This document shows, one piece after another, positions 1 to 5,743 of a stretch of DNA of 6,153 nt. Location: positions 1-6,153 of the forward strand of contig DASQMI010000024.1 of assembly GCA_035645555.1 (NCBI GenBank). The letters are read 5' to 3'. The notes under the pieces are model-generated. The model was not told the origin of the DNA. It made no database searches and saw only the letters and a program-made list of their open reading frames with translations. Both the position numbers and the translations under genes were made by a program. The stretch comes from Lysobacter_F sp035645555 (GTDB lineage: Bacteria > Pseudomonadota > Gammaproteobacteria > Xanthomonadales > Xanthomonadaceae). The stretch's first letter is position 1. Each line of letters begins with the position of its first letter.

Positions 1-83
1 GCGCGCATCGGCGAATTGTAGGGGCGCGCGCCCTTCATCGACCTGCCACGCACGCTCGGCCACGCTTGGGCCGGGTTCATGCG

Positions 84-90
84 AAGGAGG
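84..90 (+). promoter_or_regulatory. Strong Shine-Dalgarno deciding the start of the first gene
   Basis: AAGGAGG is a full-length match to the anti-SD sequence and lies 6 nt before the ATG at 97. It rules out the in-frame ATG at 79, which lies upstream of it. It is the best ribosome binding site in the window. Confidence 0.8.
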
Positions 91-96
91 TTGCGC

Positions 97-360
97 ATGC
101 GCGCGTTGTTCGTGGGTGGCGTGGTCGACAACACCGAGCTCGACATGGACGGCAGCGAACCGCCGCTGCACTACCCGCCGGACACCGGCGGCGGCGCGAC
201 GCGCTACCGCCTGCGACTGGTCGGCCGCCGCGACGGCAGCGTCAGTTGCGCGGTGTACAGCCCCCCCGAGTCGGCGCTGGAGGACGTGGTGCGGGTCGCC
301 GACGAGCGCGACTACTCGCGCCGGTTCTCGGCGCGGCTGGAGCCGGTGCCGGCGCCCTGA
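97..360 (+). CDS. Small hypothetical protein, 87 aa
   Basis: I do not recognise a named family. The product is a soluble-looking 87-residue protein beginning MRALFVGGVVDNTELDMDG. It has no signal peptide, membrane segment or cysteine cluster except a single Cys. A Pro/Gly-rich patch at about residues 22-36 is followed by an alternating pattern (YRLRLVGRRDGSVSCAVY) that suggests a small beta sheet, and then a charged C-terminal helix. The start at 97 is chosen for its AAGGAGG SD. Codon use has the high GC3 of the neighbouring genes, which supports real coding. The 3' end overlaps a convergent small ORF by 49 bp. No promoter is visible in the 96 bases upstream. The function is unknown. Confidence 0.7.
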   Translation: MRALFVGGVVDNTELDMDGSEPPLHYPPDTGGGATRYRLRLVGRRDGSVSCAVYSPPESALEDVVRVADERDYSRRFSARLEPVPAP

Positions 361-509
361 GCCGCGGCGGGCGCGGACGCGGTCGGCGCGTCGATCAGGT
401 CGCCGGCGCGGGCCTGCCAGCCGAGCACGAGCAGCGCTGCGGCGGCGAGCGCGCGGATCGCGACCGACCAGCCAAGGGCACGCCCGGTGGGCACGTGAAG
501 CGATTGCAT
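312..509 (-). CDS. Possible small membrane-anchored or secreted protein, 65 aa
   Basis: The product would begin MQSLHVPTGRALGWSVAIRA, with one hydrophobic segment at about residues 15-34 (a signal-peptide-like or single TM helix) ending in a WQARA|GD-like cleavage site. An Ala/Pro/Ser-rich, low-complexity tail follows. Codons are strongly GC3-biased in this frame, and the frame fills an otherwise empty stretch (361-508). No good SD precedes the ATG at 509, and a GTG at 527 would lie inside a hairpin. Its last 16 codons are antisense to the end of the 97-360 gene, which weakens the case. It lies 76 bp downstream of ybbP on the same strand and could be co-transcribed. It could also be a non-coding shadow. 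Confidence 0.4.
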   Translation of the reverse strand: MQSLHVPTGRALGWSVAIRALAAAALLVLGWQARAGDLIDAPTASAPAAAQGAGTGSSRAENRRE

Positions 510-518
510 GGCGCGTCT

Positions 519-538
519 CGGAAGCACGGTTGCTTCCG
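519..538. repeat. Perfect 8-bp stem, 4-nt loop hairpin between ybbP and the small ORF
   Basis: CGGAAGCA-CGGT-TGCTTCCG is a perfect inverted repeat. On the minus strand it lies about 48 nt after the ybbP stop and about 10 nt before the small-ORF ATG. No T-run follows on either strand, so it is not a classical intrinsic terminator. It could still be an RNA 3'-end stabiliser or a weak terminator for ybbAP. Confidence 0.5.
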
Positions 539-585
539 GTAACGGCCGCGGCGCGCCCGGCTTGAGCGCGCCGTTCAGCGCGTCG

Positions 586-3111
586 TCAACCGGCGAGCGT
601 GCGCAGGGTCACCGACGGCGGCGTGTCGAGCACCCGCCGCGTCGCCCACAGTCCCGCCAGCAGCGCGGCCAGCATGCCGATCACGCCGCCCGCCACCGCC
701 ATGCCCGGATCCGGCCGCCACGGGATGTCGAACACCTGCACCGCGATCACCCCGGCCAGCACCGAGGCGGCGATCGCCGCCACCAGCCCGGCGAGCAGGC
801 CGATCGCCGCGAACTCCGACGCCTGCGCCAGCCGCAGCTGCGCGCGGCTGCCGCCGAGCACGCGCATCACCCCGCCTTCGAGCAGGCGCTCGTCCTGGCT
901 GGCGCTGATCGCGGCGAGCAGCACCAGGATGCCGGCGGCGAGCGCGAACCAGAACACCACCTGCACCACCGTGCGCACCTGGTCGGCGGTGTTGCGCACC
1001 TGCCGGAGCACGGCCTCGACGTCGATCACGGTGAGGTTGGGGAAACGCTCGACCAGCGCCGCGGTGAAGCGCGTCTGCGCCGGCGGCACGTGCAGCGCGG
1101 TGATGTGGCTGGCCGGGAACCCGTCGAGCGACCCCGGCGAGGCGAGCACGAAGAAGTTCGGGCGGAAGCTTTCCCAGTCCACCCTGCGCAGGCTGGTGAT
1201 GGTGCCTTCGAAGCGGCTGCCGGCGATGTCGAACACGATGCGGTCGCCGAGTTTCCAGCCGAGCGTCTGCGCGAAGCGCTCCTCCACCGACAGTTCCGGC
1301 CGCGCCGGCGTCCGCGCGTCCCAGAAGCGGCCGGCGACCACCTCGTTGTCGGCGCGCAGCGCGCTCGCCATCGACAGGTTGAACTCGCGCTCGGCGAGCC
1401 GGCGCGCGCGCTGGCCGTCGAAATCCTCGCCGCGCGCGGCGTAGCTGCCACCGTCGACCGGGCGGCCGTTGTGGGCGAGCAGGCGCGCGCGAATCATCGG
1501 GTACAGCTCGGGCGCATCGAGACCACGTTCGGCGACGAACGCGCGCAGCGGCGCGATCTGGTCGGGCTGCACGTTGATCACGAAGCGGTTCGGCGCGCGG
1601 CCCTGCAGCGCCAGCTGCCAGCGGTCGAGCAGGTCGCCGTGCACGAACGTCAGCAGCAGCAGCGCCATCAGCCCGAGGCCGAGCGCGGCGACCTGCGCGA
1701 TGCTGGTGGCGGCGCGGCGGCTGACGTTGGCGAGGCCGTAGCGCAGGCTGCCGCGCAACCGCGAGCGCGCGCGCCTGACCACGACGATCAGCGCCCACGC
1801 GAGCAGCGCGAGCACGCCGAGCGTGGCCGCGATGCCGACCAGCATGGCAAGCGCAAGCGTCGGCGAACCGGCCTGCCACCACAGCAGCGCGGCCAGGCCT
1901 GCGAGGCCGGCGAGCAGCACGATCCACGCGCTCGGCTCGGTCGGATCGAGGTCATTGCGCAGCACGCGCAGCGCCGGCACGCGGCGCAGCGCCAGCACCG
2001 GCGGCGCGCCGAACGCGAGCAGCACCACCAGGCCGACGCCGAGGCCCTGCAGCGCCGGCGTGATGCCGGCCGCGGGAATGTCCAGCTTCATCGCCTGCGC
2101 CAGCCACAGCCCGATGCCCCATTGCAGCGCGTAGGCGATCGCCACGCCGATCGCGCTCGCCGCCACGCCCAGCAGCACCAGCTCGCCGAGATGGATCGCG
2201 ACCAAGGTGCGTTGCGCCGCACCGAGGCAGCGCATCACCGCTGCGCCGGCGAGGTGGCGCGCGCTGTGCCGACGCGCGGCCATCGCCACCGCGATTGCCG
2301 CCAGCACCACCGAGATCAATGCGGCAAGCCCGAGGAAACGTCCGGCGCGGTCGAGTGCAGAGCGCACTTCCGGGCGCGCCTCGCCGATCGTCTCCAGACG
2401 CTGGCCACGGCCGCGTTCGCGCTTGGCCACGGCAACGAAGCGCTCCACCGCATCGGGCGTGCCGGCCACCACCAGCCGATAGCGGATCCGGCTGCCTTCC
2501 TGCACCAGTGCGGTGGCCGGCAGGTCGCGCGCGTTGAGGAACACGCGCGGCGCGACGTCGAAATAATCCAGGCCGGCGTCGGGCTCCTGCACCACCAGCG
2601 CGGCCAGGCGCAGTTCCGCCTCGCCGATGCCGATCGCGTCGCCGACGCGCGCGCCGAGCTGGTCGGCGCCGGCGCGGCTCATCCACAGGGTGCCGGGCGC
2701 GGGAATGCCGGCGGCCGCGCGCTCCGCACCGCTCGCGTCGACGATGCGGAACGCGCCGCGCAGCGGGAAGCCGTCGCCGAGCGCGCGCAGGTCGCCGAGC
2801 TGCAGCCGTGCGTCCTCGCCGCGGCCGACCCGGATCATGCTCGACATCTCCTGGGTCTCCGCCACGCGCAGGCCGGGTGCGCGCGAGGCCGCGCGGATCG
2901 GCCCCTCGATCGGCGCATCGGCGCGCACCAGCGCGTCGCCGCCGAGCAGGCGGTTGGCCTCCAGCAGCAGCGCGCGTTCGGCGCGGTCGGTGACGAAGCC
3001 GACCGCGCTGACCGCGAGCACCGCCAGCACCAGCGCGGCGAACAGGATGCGGATCTCGCCGGCGGCGAGGTCGCGGCGCAACTGCCGCCAGGCGAGCGCG
3101 AACGCGTTCAT
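586..3111 (-). CDS. ybbP: ABC transporter permease YbbP (FtsX/MacB-type), 841 aa
   Basis: This is the inner-membrane permease partner of the YbbA ATPase. The protein has the duplicated FtsX layout of YbbP: one N-terminal TM helix (about 21-41), a first periplasmic region (about 42-255), then an FtsX-type block of three helices (about 258-278, 303-330, 350-375). A central group of helices follows (about 395-412, 420-446, 468-490), then a second periplasmic domain (about 491-710) and a second FtsX block (about 713-736, 768-792, 803-823). That is ten helices in all, as expected. The length (841 aa) is close to the roughly 800 aa of E. coli YbbP. The start ATG overlaps the ybbA stop as ATGA (3108-3111), which implies translational coupling. 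Transporters of this superfamily use ATP for mechanotransmission or lipid and lipoprotein extraction rather than classic translocation. The substrate is not known from the sequence, but the neighbouring esterase TesA suggests a hydrophobic ester or lipid. Confidence 0.93.
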   Translation of the reverse strand: MNAFALAWRQLRRDLAAGEIRILFAALVLAVLAVSAVGFVTDRAERALLLEANRLLGGDALVRADAPIEGPIRAASRAPGLRVAETQEMSSMIRVGRGEDARLQLGDLRALGDGFPLRGAFRIVDASGAERAAAGIPAPGTLWMSRAGADQLGARVGDAIGIGEAELRLAALVVQEPDAGLDYFDVAPRVFLNARDLPATALVQEGSRIRYRLVVAGTPDAVERFVAVAKRERGRGQRLETIGEARPEVRSALDRAGRFLGLAALISVVLAAIAVAMAARRHSARHLAGAAVMRCLGAAQRTLVAIHLGELVLLGVAASAIGVAIAYALQWGIGLWLAQAMKLDIPAAGITPALQGLGVGLVVLLAFGAPPVLALRRVPALRVLRNDLDPTEPSAWIVLLAGLAGLAALLWWQAGSPTLALAMLVGIAATLGVLALLAWALIVVVRRARSRLRGSLRYGLANVSRRAATSIAQVAALGLGLMALLLLTFVHGDLLDRWQLALQGRAPNRFVINVQPDQIAPLRAFVAERGLDAPELYPMIRARLLAHNGRPVDGGSYAARGEDFDGQRARRLAEREFNLSMASALRADNEVVAGRFWDARTPARPELSVEERFAQTLGWKLGDRIVFDIAGSRFEGTITSLRRVDWESFRPNFFVLASPGSLDGFPASHITALHVPPAQTRFTAALVERFPNLTVIDVEAVLRQVRNTADQVRTVVQVVFWFALAAGILVLLAAISASQDERLLEGGVMRVLGGSRAQLRLAQASEFAAIGLLAGLVAAIAASVLAGVIAVQVFDIPWRPDPGMAVAGGVIGMLAALLAGLWATRRVLDTPPSVTLRTLAG

Positions 3112-3833
3112 GCGCCGCCCACCAGCCGGCCGCTGTCCAGCCGCAGCCGGCGCGTGCAGCGCGACGCCAGCGCCTCGTCGTGGGTGACCAGCACCAGCGT
3201 GGTACCGGCATCGGCATTGAGCGCGAACAGCAGCTCGATGATCGCCGCGCCGGTGCGCGTGTCGAGGTTGCCGGTGGGTTCGTCGGCGAACAGCAACGCC
3301 GGACGGGTGACGAACGCGCGCGCCAGCGCCACGCGCTGCTGCTCGCCGCCGGACAGCTGGCGCGGGTAATGTCCGAGCCGCTCGCCGAGACCGACCTTGC
3401 GCAGGATCTCGCGCGCCGGCGTCTCGGCGTCGCGCTCGCCGCGCAGCTCCAGCGGCAGCATCACGTTCTCCAGCGCGGTCAGCGACGGCAGCAGCTGGAA
3501 ACTCTGGAACACGAAGCCGACCTTCTCGCCGCGCACCCGCGCGCGGCCGTCCTCGTCGAGCGTGGACAGCGGCGCGCCATCGAGCAGCACGCGGCCGGTG
3601 CTCGGCACATCGAGGCCGGCCATCAGCGACAGCAGCGTGCTCTTGCCGGACCCGGACGCGCCGACCACGGCGACGGTGTCGCCGGCGGCCACGGTGAAGC
3701 TGACATCATCGAGGATCGTGAGTTCGCCGGACGGCAGCTTCACGCGCTTGCCCAGATGCTCGGCCTGCAACGCGGCGGGCGCCGCGGCGCGCACGACACG
3801 GGCTTCAGACTGCGGTGCGCTGGAATCGGCCAT
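3108..3833 (-). CDS. ybbA: ABC transporter ATP-binding protein YbbA, 241 aa
   Basis: This cytoplasmic ATPase energises the YbbP permease. All nucleotide-binding motifs are intact (numbering from the start at 3833): Walker A GASGSGKST at 58-66, Q-loop Q110 in FVFQSFQLLP, signature LSGGEQQR at 160-167, Walker B LLFADEP at 180-186, D-loop GNLD to 191, and H-loop H218 in VTHDE. The FQSFQLLPSLTALENVMLPLEL stretch is typical of the LolD/MacB/FtsE class. The frame extends upstream to an ATG at 3890, but that start would overlap the divergent tesA start. An AGGGA lies 5 nt before the ATG at 3833, so I chose that one. The ATG immediately before it (3836) is an alternative. The family usually has about 228 aa, which also favours the shorter form. 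ybbA is the first gene of a two-gene operon with ybbP. Confidence 0.93.
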   Translation of the reverse strand: MADSSAPQSEARVVRAAAPAALQAEHLGKRVKLPSGELTILDDVSFTVAAGDTVAVVGASGSGKSTLLSLMAGLDVPSTGRVLLDGAPLSTLDEDGRARVRGEKVGFVFQSFQLLPSLTALENVMLPLELRGERDAETPAREILRKVGLGERLGHYPRQLSGGEQQRVALARAFVTRPALLFADEPTGNLDTRTGAAIIELLFALNADAGTTLVLVTHDEALASRCTRRLRLDSGRLVGGA

Positions 3834-3838
3834 CATCG

Positions 3839-3843
3839 TCCCT
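3839..3843 (-). promoter_or_regulatory. Shine-Dalgarno for ybbA
   Basis: AGGGA on the minus strand lies 5 nt before the ATG at 3833 and only 2 nt before the tandem ATG at 3836. It favours the second of the two ATGs as the true start. Confidence 0.5.
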
Positions 3844-3858
3844 ATCTCGTCGGTGGAA

Positions 3859-3873
3859 GCCGCGGACCGCGGC
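3859..3873. repeat. 15-bp near-perfect palindrome in the tesA/ybbA divergent region
   Basis: GCCGCGG-A-CCGCGGC is a perfect 7-bp inverted repeat around a single A. It sits in the 55-bp gap between the two divergent starts and touches the tesA SD region. The one-base spacer makes it more like a dimeric-protein operator than an RNA hairpin, but in DNA this GC-rich such a palindrome can arise by chance. I see no convincing -10/-35 boxes for either gene in the gap. Confidence 0.4.
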
Positions 3874-3874
3874 G

Positions 3875-3880
3875 AAGGAA
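3875..3880 (+). promoter_or_regulatory. Shine-Dalgarno for tesA
   Basis: AAGGAA lies 8 nt before the ATG at 3889. It supports that start over the in-frame ATG at 3910, which has only a G-run directly against it. Confidence 0.6.
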
Positions 3881-3888
3881 GCTCGGAC

Positions 3889-4566
3889 ATGAGTGCTCGA
3901 TATGCGGGGATGCGCGCCTACGTTCAATGGGCCATTGGTTGGCTGCTGATGGTCATGCTCGCCGCGCCGCTGTCCGCGCAGCCCGCGCGCCAGCCGGCCG
4001 CCGCGGCACCGACGACCACGCGCACGGTGCTGGTGCTGGGCGATTCGCTGTCCGCGGCGTACGGGATCGCCGCGCGCCAGGGCTGGGTAGCGCTGACCGC
4101 CGAGCGCCTCGCGCAGGCTCGTCCCGGCTGGAAGGTGGTCAACGCCAGCATCAGCGGCGAGACCACCGCCGGCGGCCGCGCGCGGATCGAGCGCGAACTG
4201 AAACGGCACCGCCCGGCGGTGGTGGTGATCGAACTGGGCGCCAACGACGGCCTGCGCGGCCTGCCGCTGGCGCACATGCGCGACAACCTGGAAGCGATGG
4301 TGCGGGCGGCGAAGGCGGCCGGCGCGCGGGTGCTGATCCTCGGCATGCGGCTGCCGCCCAATTACGGCGGTGCCTACGGGCGCGGTTTCGAGGAGGTCTA
4401 CCGCACGGTCGCGCGCCGGCACGGCGCGACCCTGCTGCCGTTCTTCCTGGAGCCGATCGCGCTGCGGCGCGAGGCGTTCCAGGCCGACAACCTGCATCCG
4501 ACCGCGGCCGTGCAGCCGAAGCTGCGCGACCACGTGTGGCCGGCGCTGGCGCCGTTGCTGAAGTGA
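3889..4566 (+). CDS. tesA: TesA: periplasmic SGNH/GDSL arylesterase / acyl-CoA thioesterase I / lysophospholipase
   Basis: This is a multifunctional serine esterase of the SGNH family that hydrolyses acyl esters and thioesters. The precursor is 225 aa. A signal peptide covers about residues 1-30 (hydrophobic AIGWLLMVMLAAPLSA, likely cut after A30), so the enzyme acts in the periplasm. An Ala/Pro/Thr-rich linker (31-45) follows. Block I is VLVLGDSLSAAYG with nucleophile S53, and block II is NASISGETT with oxyanion-hole G90. Block III is ELGANDGLRG with N119, and block V is DNLHP with D200 and H203. All catalytic residues are present. The RLPPNYG and LLPFFLE stretches match E. coli TesA closely. 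The gene is divergent from ybbA, as in E. coli. The ATGs of the longest ybbA frame and of tesA overlap in one CATG (3888-3891). Confidence 0.94.
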   Translation: MSARYAGMRAYVQWAIGWLLMVMLAAPLSAQPARQPAAAAPTTTRTVLVLGDSLSAAYGIAARQGWVALTAERLAQARPGWKVVNASISGETTAGGRARIERELKRHRPAVVVIELGANDGLRGLPLAHMRDNLEAMVRAAKAAGARVLILGMRLPPNYGGAYGRGFEEVYRTVARRHGATLLPFFLEPIALRREAFQADNLHPTAAVQPKLRDHVWPALAPLLK

Positions 4567-4592
4567 GCAGCCGGCGGCCTCAGGCCGGCTGC
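4567..4592. terminator. Candidate bidirectional terminator between convergent tesA and the putative anti-sigma gene
   Basis: GCAGCCGGC (4567-4575) pairs perfectly with GCCGGCTGC (4584-4592) around an 8-nt loop, forming a 9-bp GC-rich stem directly after the tesA stop. It includes the last codons and stop of the convergent gene. Neither side has a real T-run (the minus side reads TCACTTC), so termination would have to be of a non-canonical type. The location at the meeting point of two convergent genes is the main support. Confidence 0.45.
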
Positions 4593-5035
4593 AGGTGCAC
4601 GTAGCGTTCCAGCGCGCGGTTGCCCAGCCAGCTGAGCGCCACCCCGGCGGCGCCGAGTGCCAGCCAGGCGCCGGCGTCGCCGCCCGGCGCCGGCAGCAGC
4701 GCGGTGAATGCGGGCAGCCACTGCGCCCCGTACGTCGCCACCACTACGGCCGCGGCCAGCAGCAAACCGCCGCTCAGCAGCTGCTGCAGCAACCGCTCCA
4801 GGCGATCGTCGGCCTCCGCCGCGGCCTGCGCGCGCGCGGCGACCTGCGCGGCGAAGTCGGCCGGCAGCGGCTCCAGCGGCGGATGCCGCAGCGCGCGCGC
4901 GATCAGCCGGTACGCGCCGACGCGCGCGTTCTCGGCACCGAGCGGCGCGCCGGCGCGCTCGCAGCGCAGCGCATGCTCCTGCGCCTGCCATTCGCGCTCG
5001 GCGGACATGGGAAAACGATCGTTCGGCGTGTTCAT
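4580..5035 (-). CDS. Putative anti-sigma factor: two-helix membrane protein co-transcribed with the ECF sigma gene, 151 aa
   Basis: The N-terminal half (residues 1-82) is cytoplasmic, charged and mainly helical. It includes AYRLIARALRHPPLEPLPADF (about 41-61), the 'LxxALR-P-LPxDFA' pattern often seen in ECF anti-sigma N-terminal regions. Two TM helices follow (about 86-104 and 121-139), separated by a short Pro/Gly/Ala loop, with a short basic cytoplasmic tail. There is no HxxxCxxC zinc-binding (ZAS) motif and only one Cys (C25). The ATG overlaps the sigma stop as ATGA (5032-5035) and has its own GGGAG site 5 to 9 nt upstream, so the two proteins are probably made in a coupled ratio. The anti-sigma role is inferred from position and topology, not from a recognised domain. 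It could also be a membrane protein of unrelated function. Confidence 0.75.
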   Translation of the reverse strand: MNTPNDRFPMSAEREWQAQEHALRCERAGAPLGAENARVGAYRLIARALRHPPLEPLPADFAAQVAARAQAAAEADDRLERLLQQLLSGGLLLAAAVVVATYGAQWLPAFTALLPAPGGDAGAWLALGAAGVALSWLGNRALERYVHLQPA

Positions 5036-5616
5036 GCGGTGACTCCCATCCGGGCCCCGAGCCGCTCGCGCAGCCGCAGCCGGGTCCGGAACAGATGGCT
5101 CTTGATGGTGCCGTCGGCGAGCCCGGTGATCCGGGCGATCTCGGTGATCGGCACTTCGTCGAGGTGGTACAGCGTCAGCAGCATGCGCTGCAGCGGGGGC
5201 AGCGCCTCGATCTCGGCGTGCAGCAGCGCGGCGACTTCGGCATCGGCGGCGGCCGCCTCAAGGTCGAACCCGTCGCCGACCCGTTCCATCAGCGAGCACG
5301 GATCGTCGGCGTCGCCCGTGTCCTCGACCAGCGGCAGCCGCTTGCGTTCCAGATGGCGCTTGGCCACCGAATAGGCGACCTGGCCGATCCACGACTTCAG
5401 CGGGCTCTCGAAGCGGTACTGGTGCAGGCACTGGTGCACGCGCAGGAACGCCTCCTGGCACAGCTCGCGCGCGTCGTCCGGCTGCCGCACCATGCGGTGG
5501 ATGATGTGCCAGCACAGCCCCTGGTACTCGCGCACCAGACGCTCGAACGCGCCGCGCTCGTTGGCGAGCACGGCGGTGACCAGGGCGCGGTCGTCGGACA
5601 TGGGGTCGGTGGCCAT
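5032..5616 (-). CDS. ECF-type (RpoE-like) RNA polymerase sigma factor, 194 aa
   Basis: This is an alternative sigma factor with only regions 2 and 4. Region 2 (about residues 24-95) contains AFERLVREYQGLCWHI, the core-binding helix DARELCQEAFLRVHQ, and LKSWIGQVAYSVAKRHLERKR, which is the -10 recognition part. An acidic linker (98-128) follows. Region 4 (about 129-185) includes LPPLQRMLLTLYHLDEVPITEIARITGLADGTIKSHLFR in segments, with the -35-recognising HTH at about 155-178. The open frame runs up to a GTG at 5703, but that would lie upstream of the candidate promoter, so I chose the ATG at 5616. The ATG at 5601 (MSDDRALV) is the alternative. Neither has a recognisable SD. Unusually, three Cys (C35, C53, C63) and four His lie in region 2. 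The gene is followed by a probable anti-sigma gene and is probably autoregulated. Confidence 0.93.
   Translation of the reverse strand: MATDPMSDDRALVTAVLANERGAFERLVREYQGLCWHIIHRMVRQPDDARELCQEAFLRVHQCLHQYRFESPLKSWIGQVAYSVAKRHLERKRLPLVEDTGDADDPCSLMERVGDGFDLEAAAADAEVAALLHAEIEALPPLQRMLLTLYHLDEVPITEIARITGLADGTIKSHLFRTRLRLRERLGARMGVTA
5043..5047 (-). promoter_or_regulatory. Shine-Dalgarno for the putative anti-sigma gene, inside the sigma gene
   Basis: GGGAG on the minus strand lies 7 nt before the ATG at 5035, within the last codons of the sigma gene. With the ATGA overlap it supports coupled translation and confirms the start choice. Confidence 0.6.
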
Positions 5617-5626
5617 CGTACGCAGG

Positions 5627-5653
5627 GATACGGCCGGCGCGCGCGCGGTTGCA
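5627..5653 (-). promoter_or_regulatory. Candidate ECF promoter driving the sigma/anti-sigma operon
   Basis: On the minus strand the -35 TGCAAC (5648-5653, extended to TGCAACCG) is separated by exactly 15 nt from the -10 CGTATC (5627-5632, continuing CC). The AAC in the -35 and CGT in the -10 are hallmarks of ECF promoters. A transcript would begin near 5619-5621, giving almost no leader before the ATG at 5616. The identical element faces the other way at 5685-5711, which makes a chance match unlikely. Confidence 0.72.
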
Positions 5654-5684
5654 CCGGCCGGGACGGGGTCGGACAGGGCCAGGC

Positions 5685-5711
5685 TGCAACCGGTCGGGCG
5701 CACCCCGTATC
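5685..5711 (+). promoter_or_regulatory. Candidate ECF promoter driving the divergent membrane-protein gene
   Basis: TGCAAC (5685-5690, extended to TGCAACCG), a 15-nt spacer and CGTATC (5706-5711, continuing TC) repeat the element upstream of the sigma gene, with the same boxes and spacing. The predicted start of transcription is near 5718, about 25 nt before the ATG at 5744. The spacers of the two copies differ, so only the boxes are conserved, as expected of functional sites. Confidence 0.72.
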
Positions 5712-5743
5712 TCTTGCCACGAACCCCCTAGCGGCCCGCCGAC

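Noticed and set aside
1..21. Possible tail of an upstream gene (RIGEL then TAG at 19-21)
   Set aside because: Only six codons are visible, which is too little to support coding.
20..35. GC palindrome GGGCGCGCGCCC followed by TT as a terminator
   Set aside because: With a minimal loop the stem is short, there is no T-run, and alternating GC runs are common in this composition.
529..534. GCAACCG on the minus strand as a third ECF -35 box
   Set aside because: No CGTA/CGTC follows at 15-16 nt, and the bases are part of the hairpin.
508..3369. A 953-codon open frame antisense to ybbP and ybbA
   Set aside because: The product is an Arg/His/Gln/Ala-rich low-complexity chain without domains. It is the mirror of the GC-rich codons of two well-supported genes on the other strand.
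3834..3890. N-terminal extension of YbbA to the ATG at 3890
   Set aside because: It overlaps the tesA start, adds residues before the usual family N-terminus, and a better SD-supported ATG exists at 3833.
4788..4810. AGCAACC followed by CGTC on the plus strand as an ECF promoter
   Set aside because: The spacer is 13 nt, the site is inside a coding region, and it points at no gene on that strand.
5617..5703. N-terminal extension of the sigma factor to the GTG at 5703
   Set aside because: It would cover the candidate promoter, adds Ala/Pro-rich non-domain sequence, and exceeds the usual length of the family.
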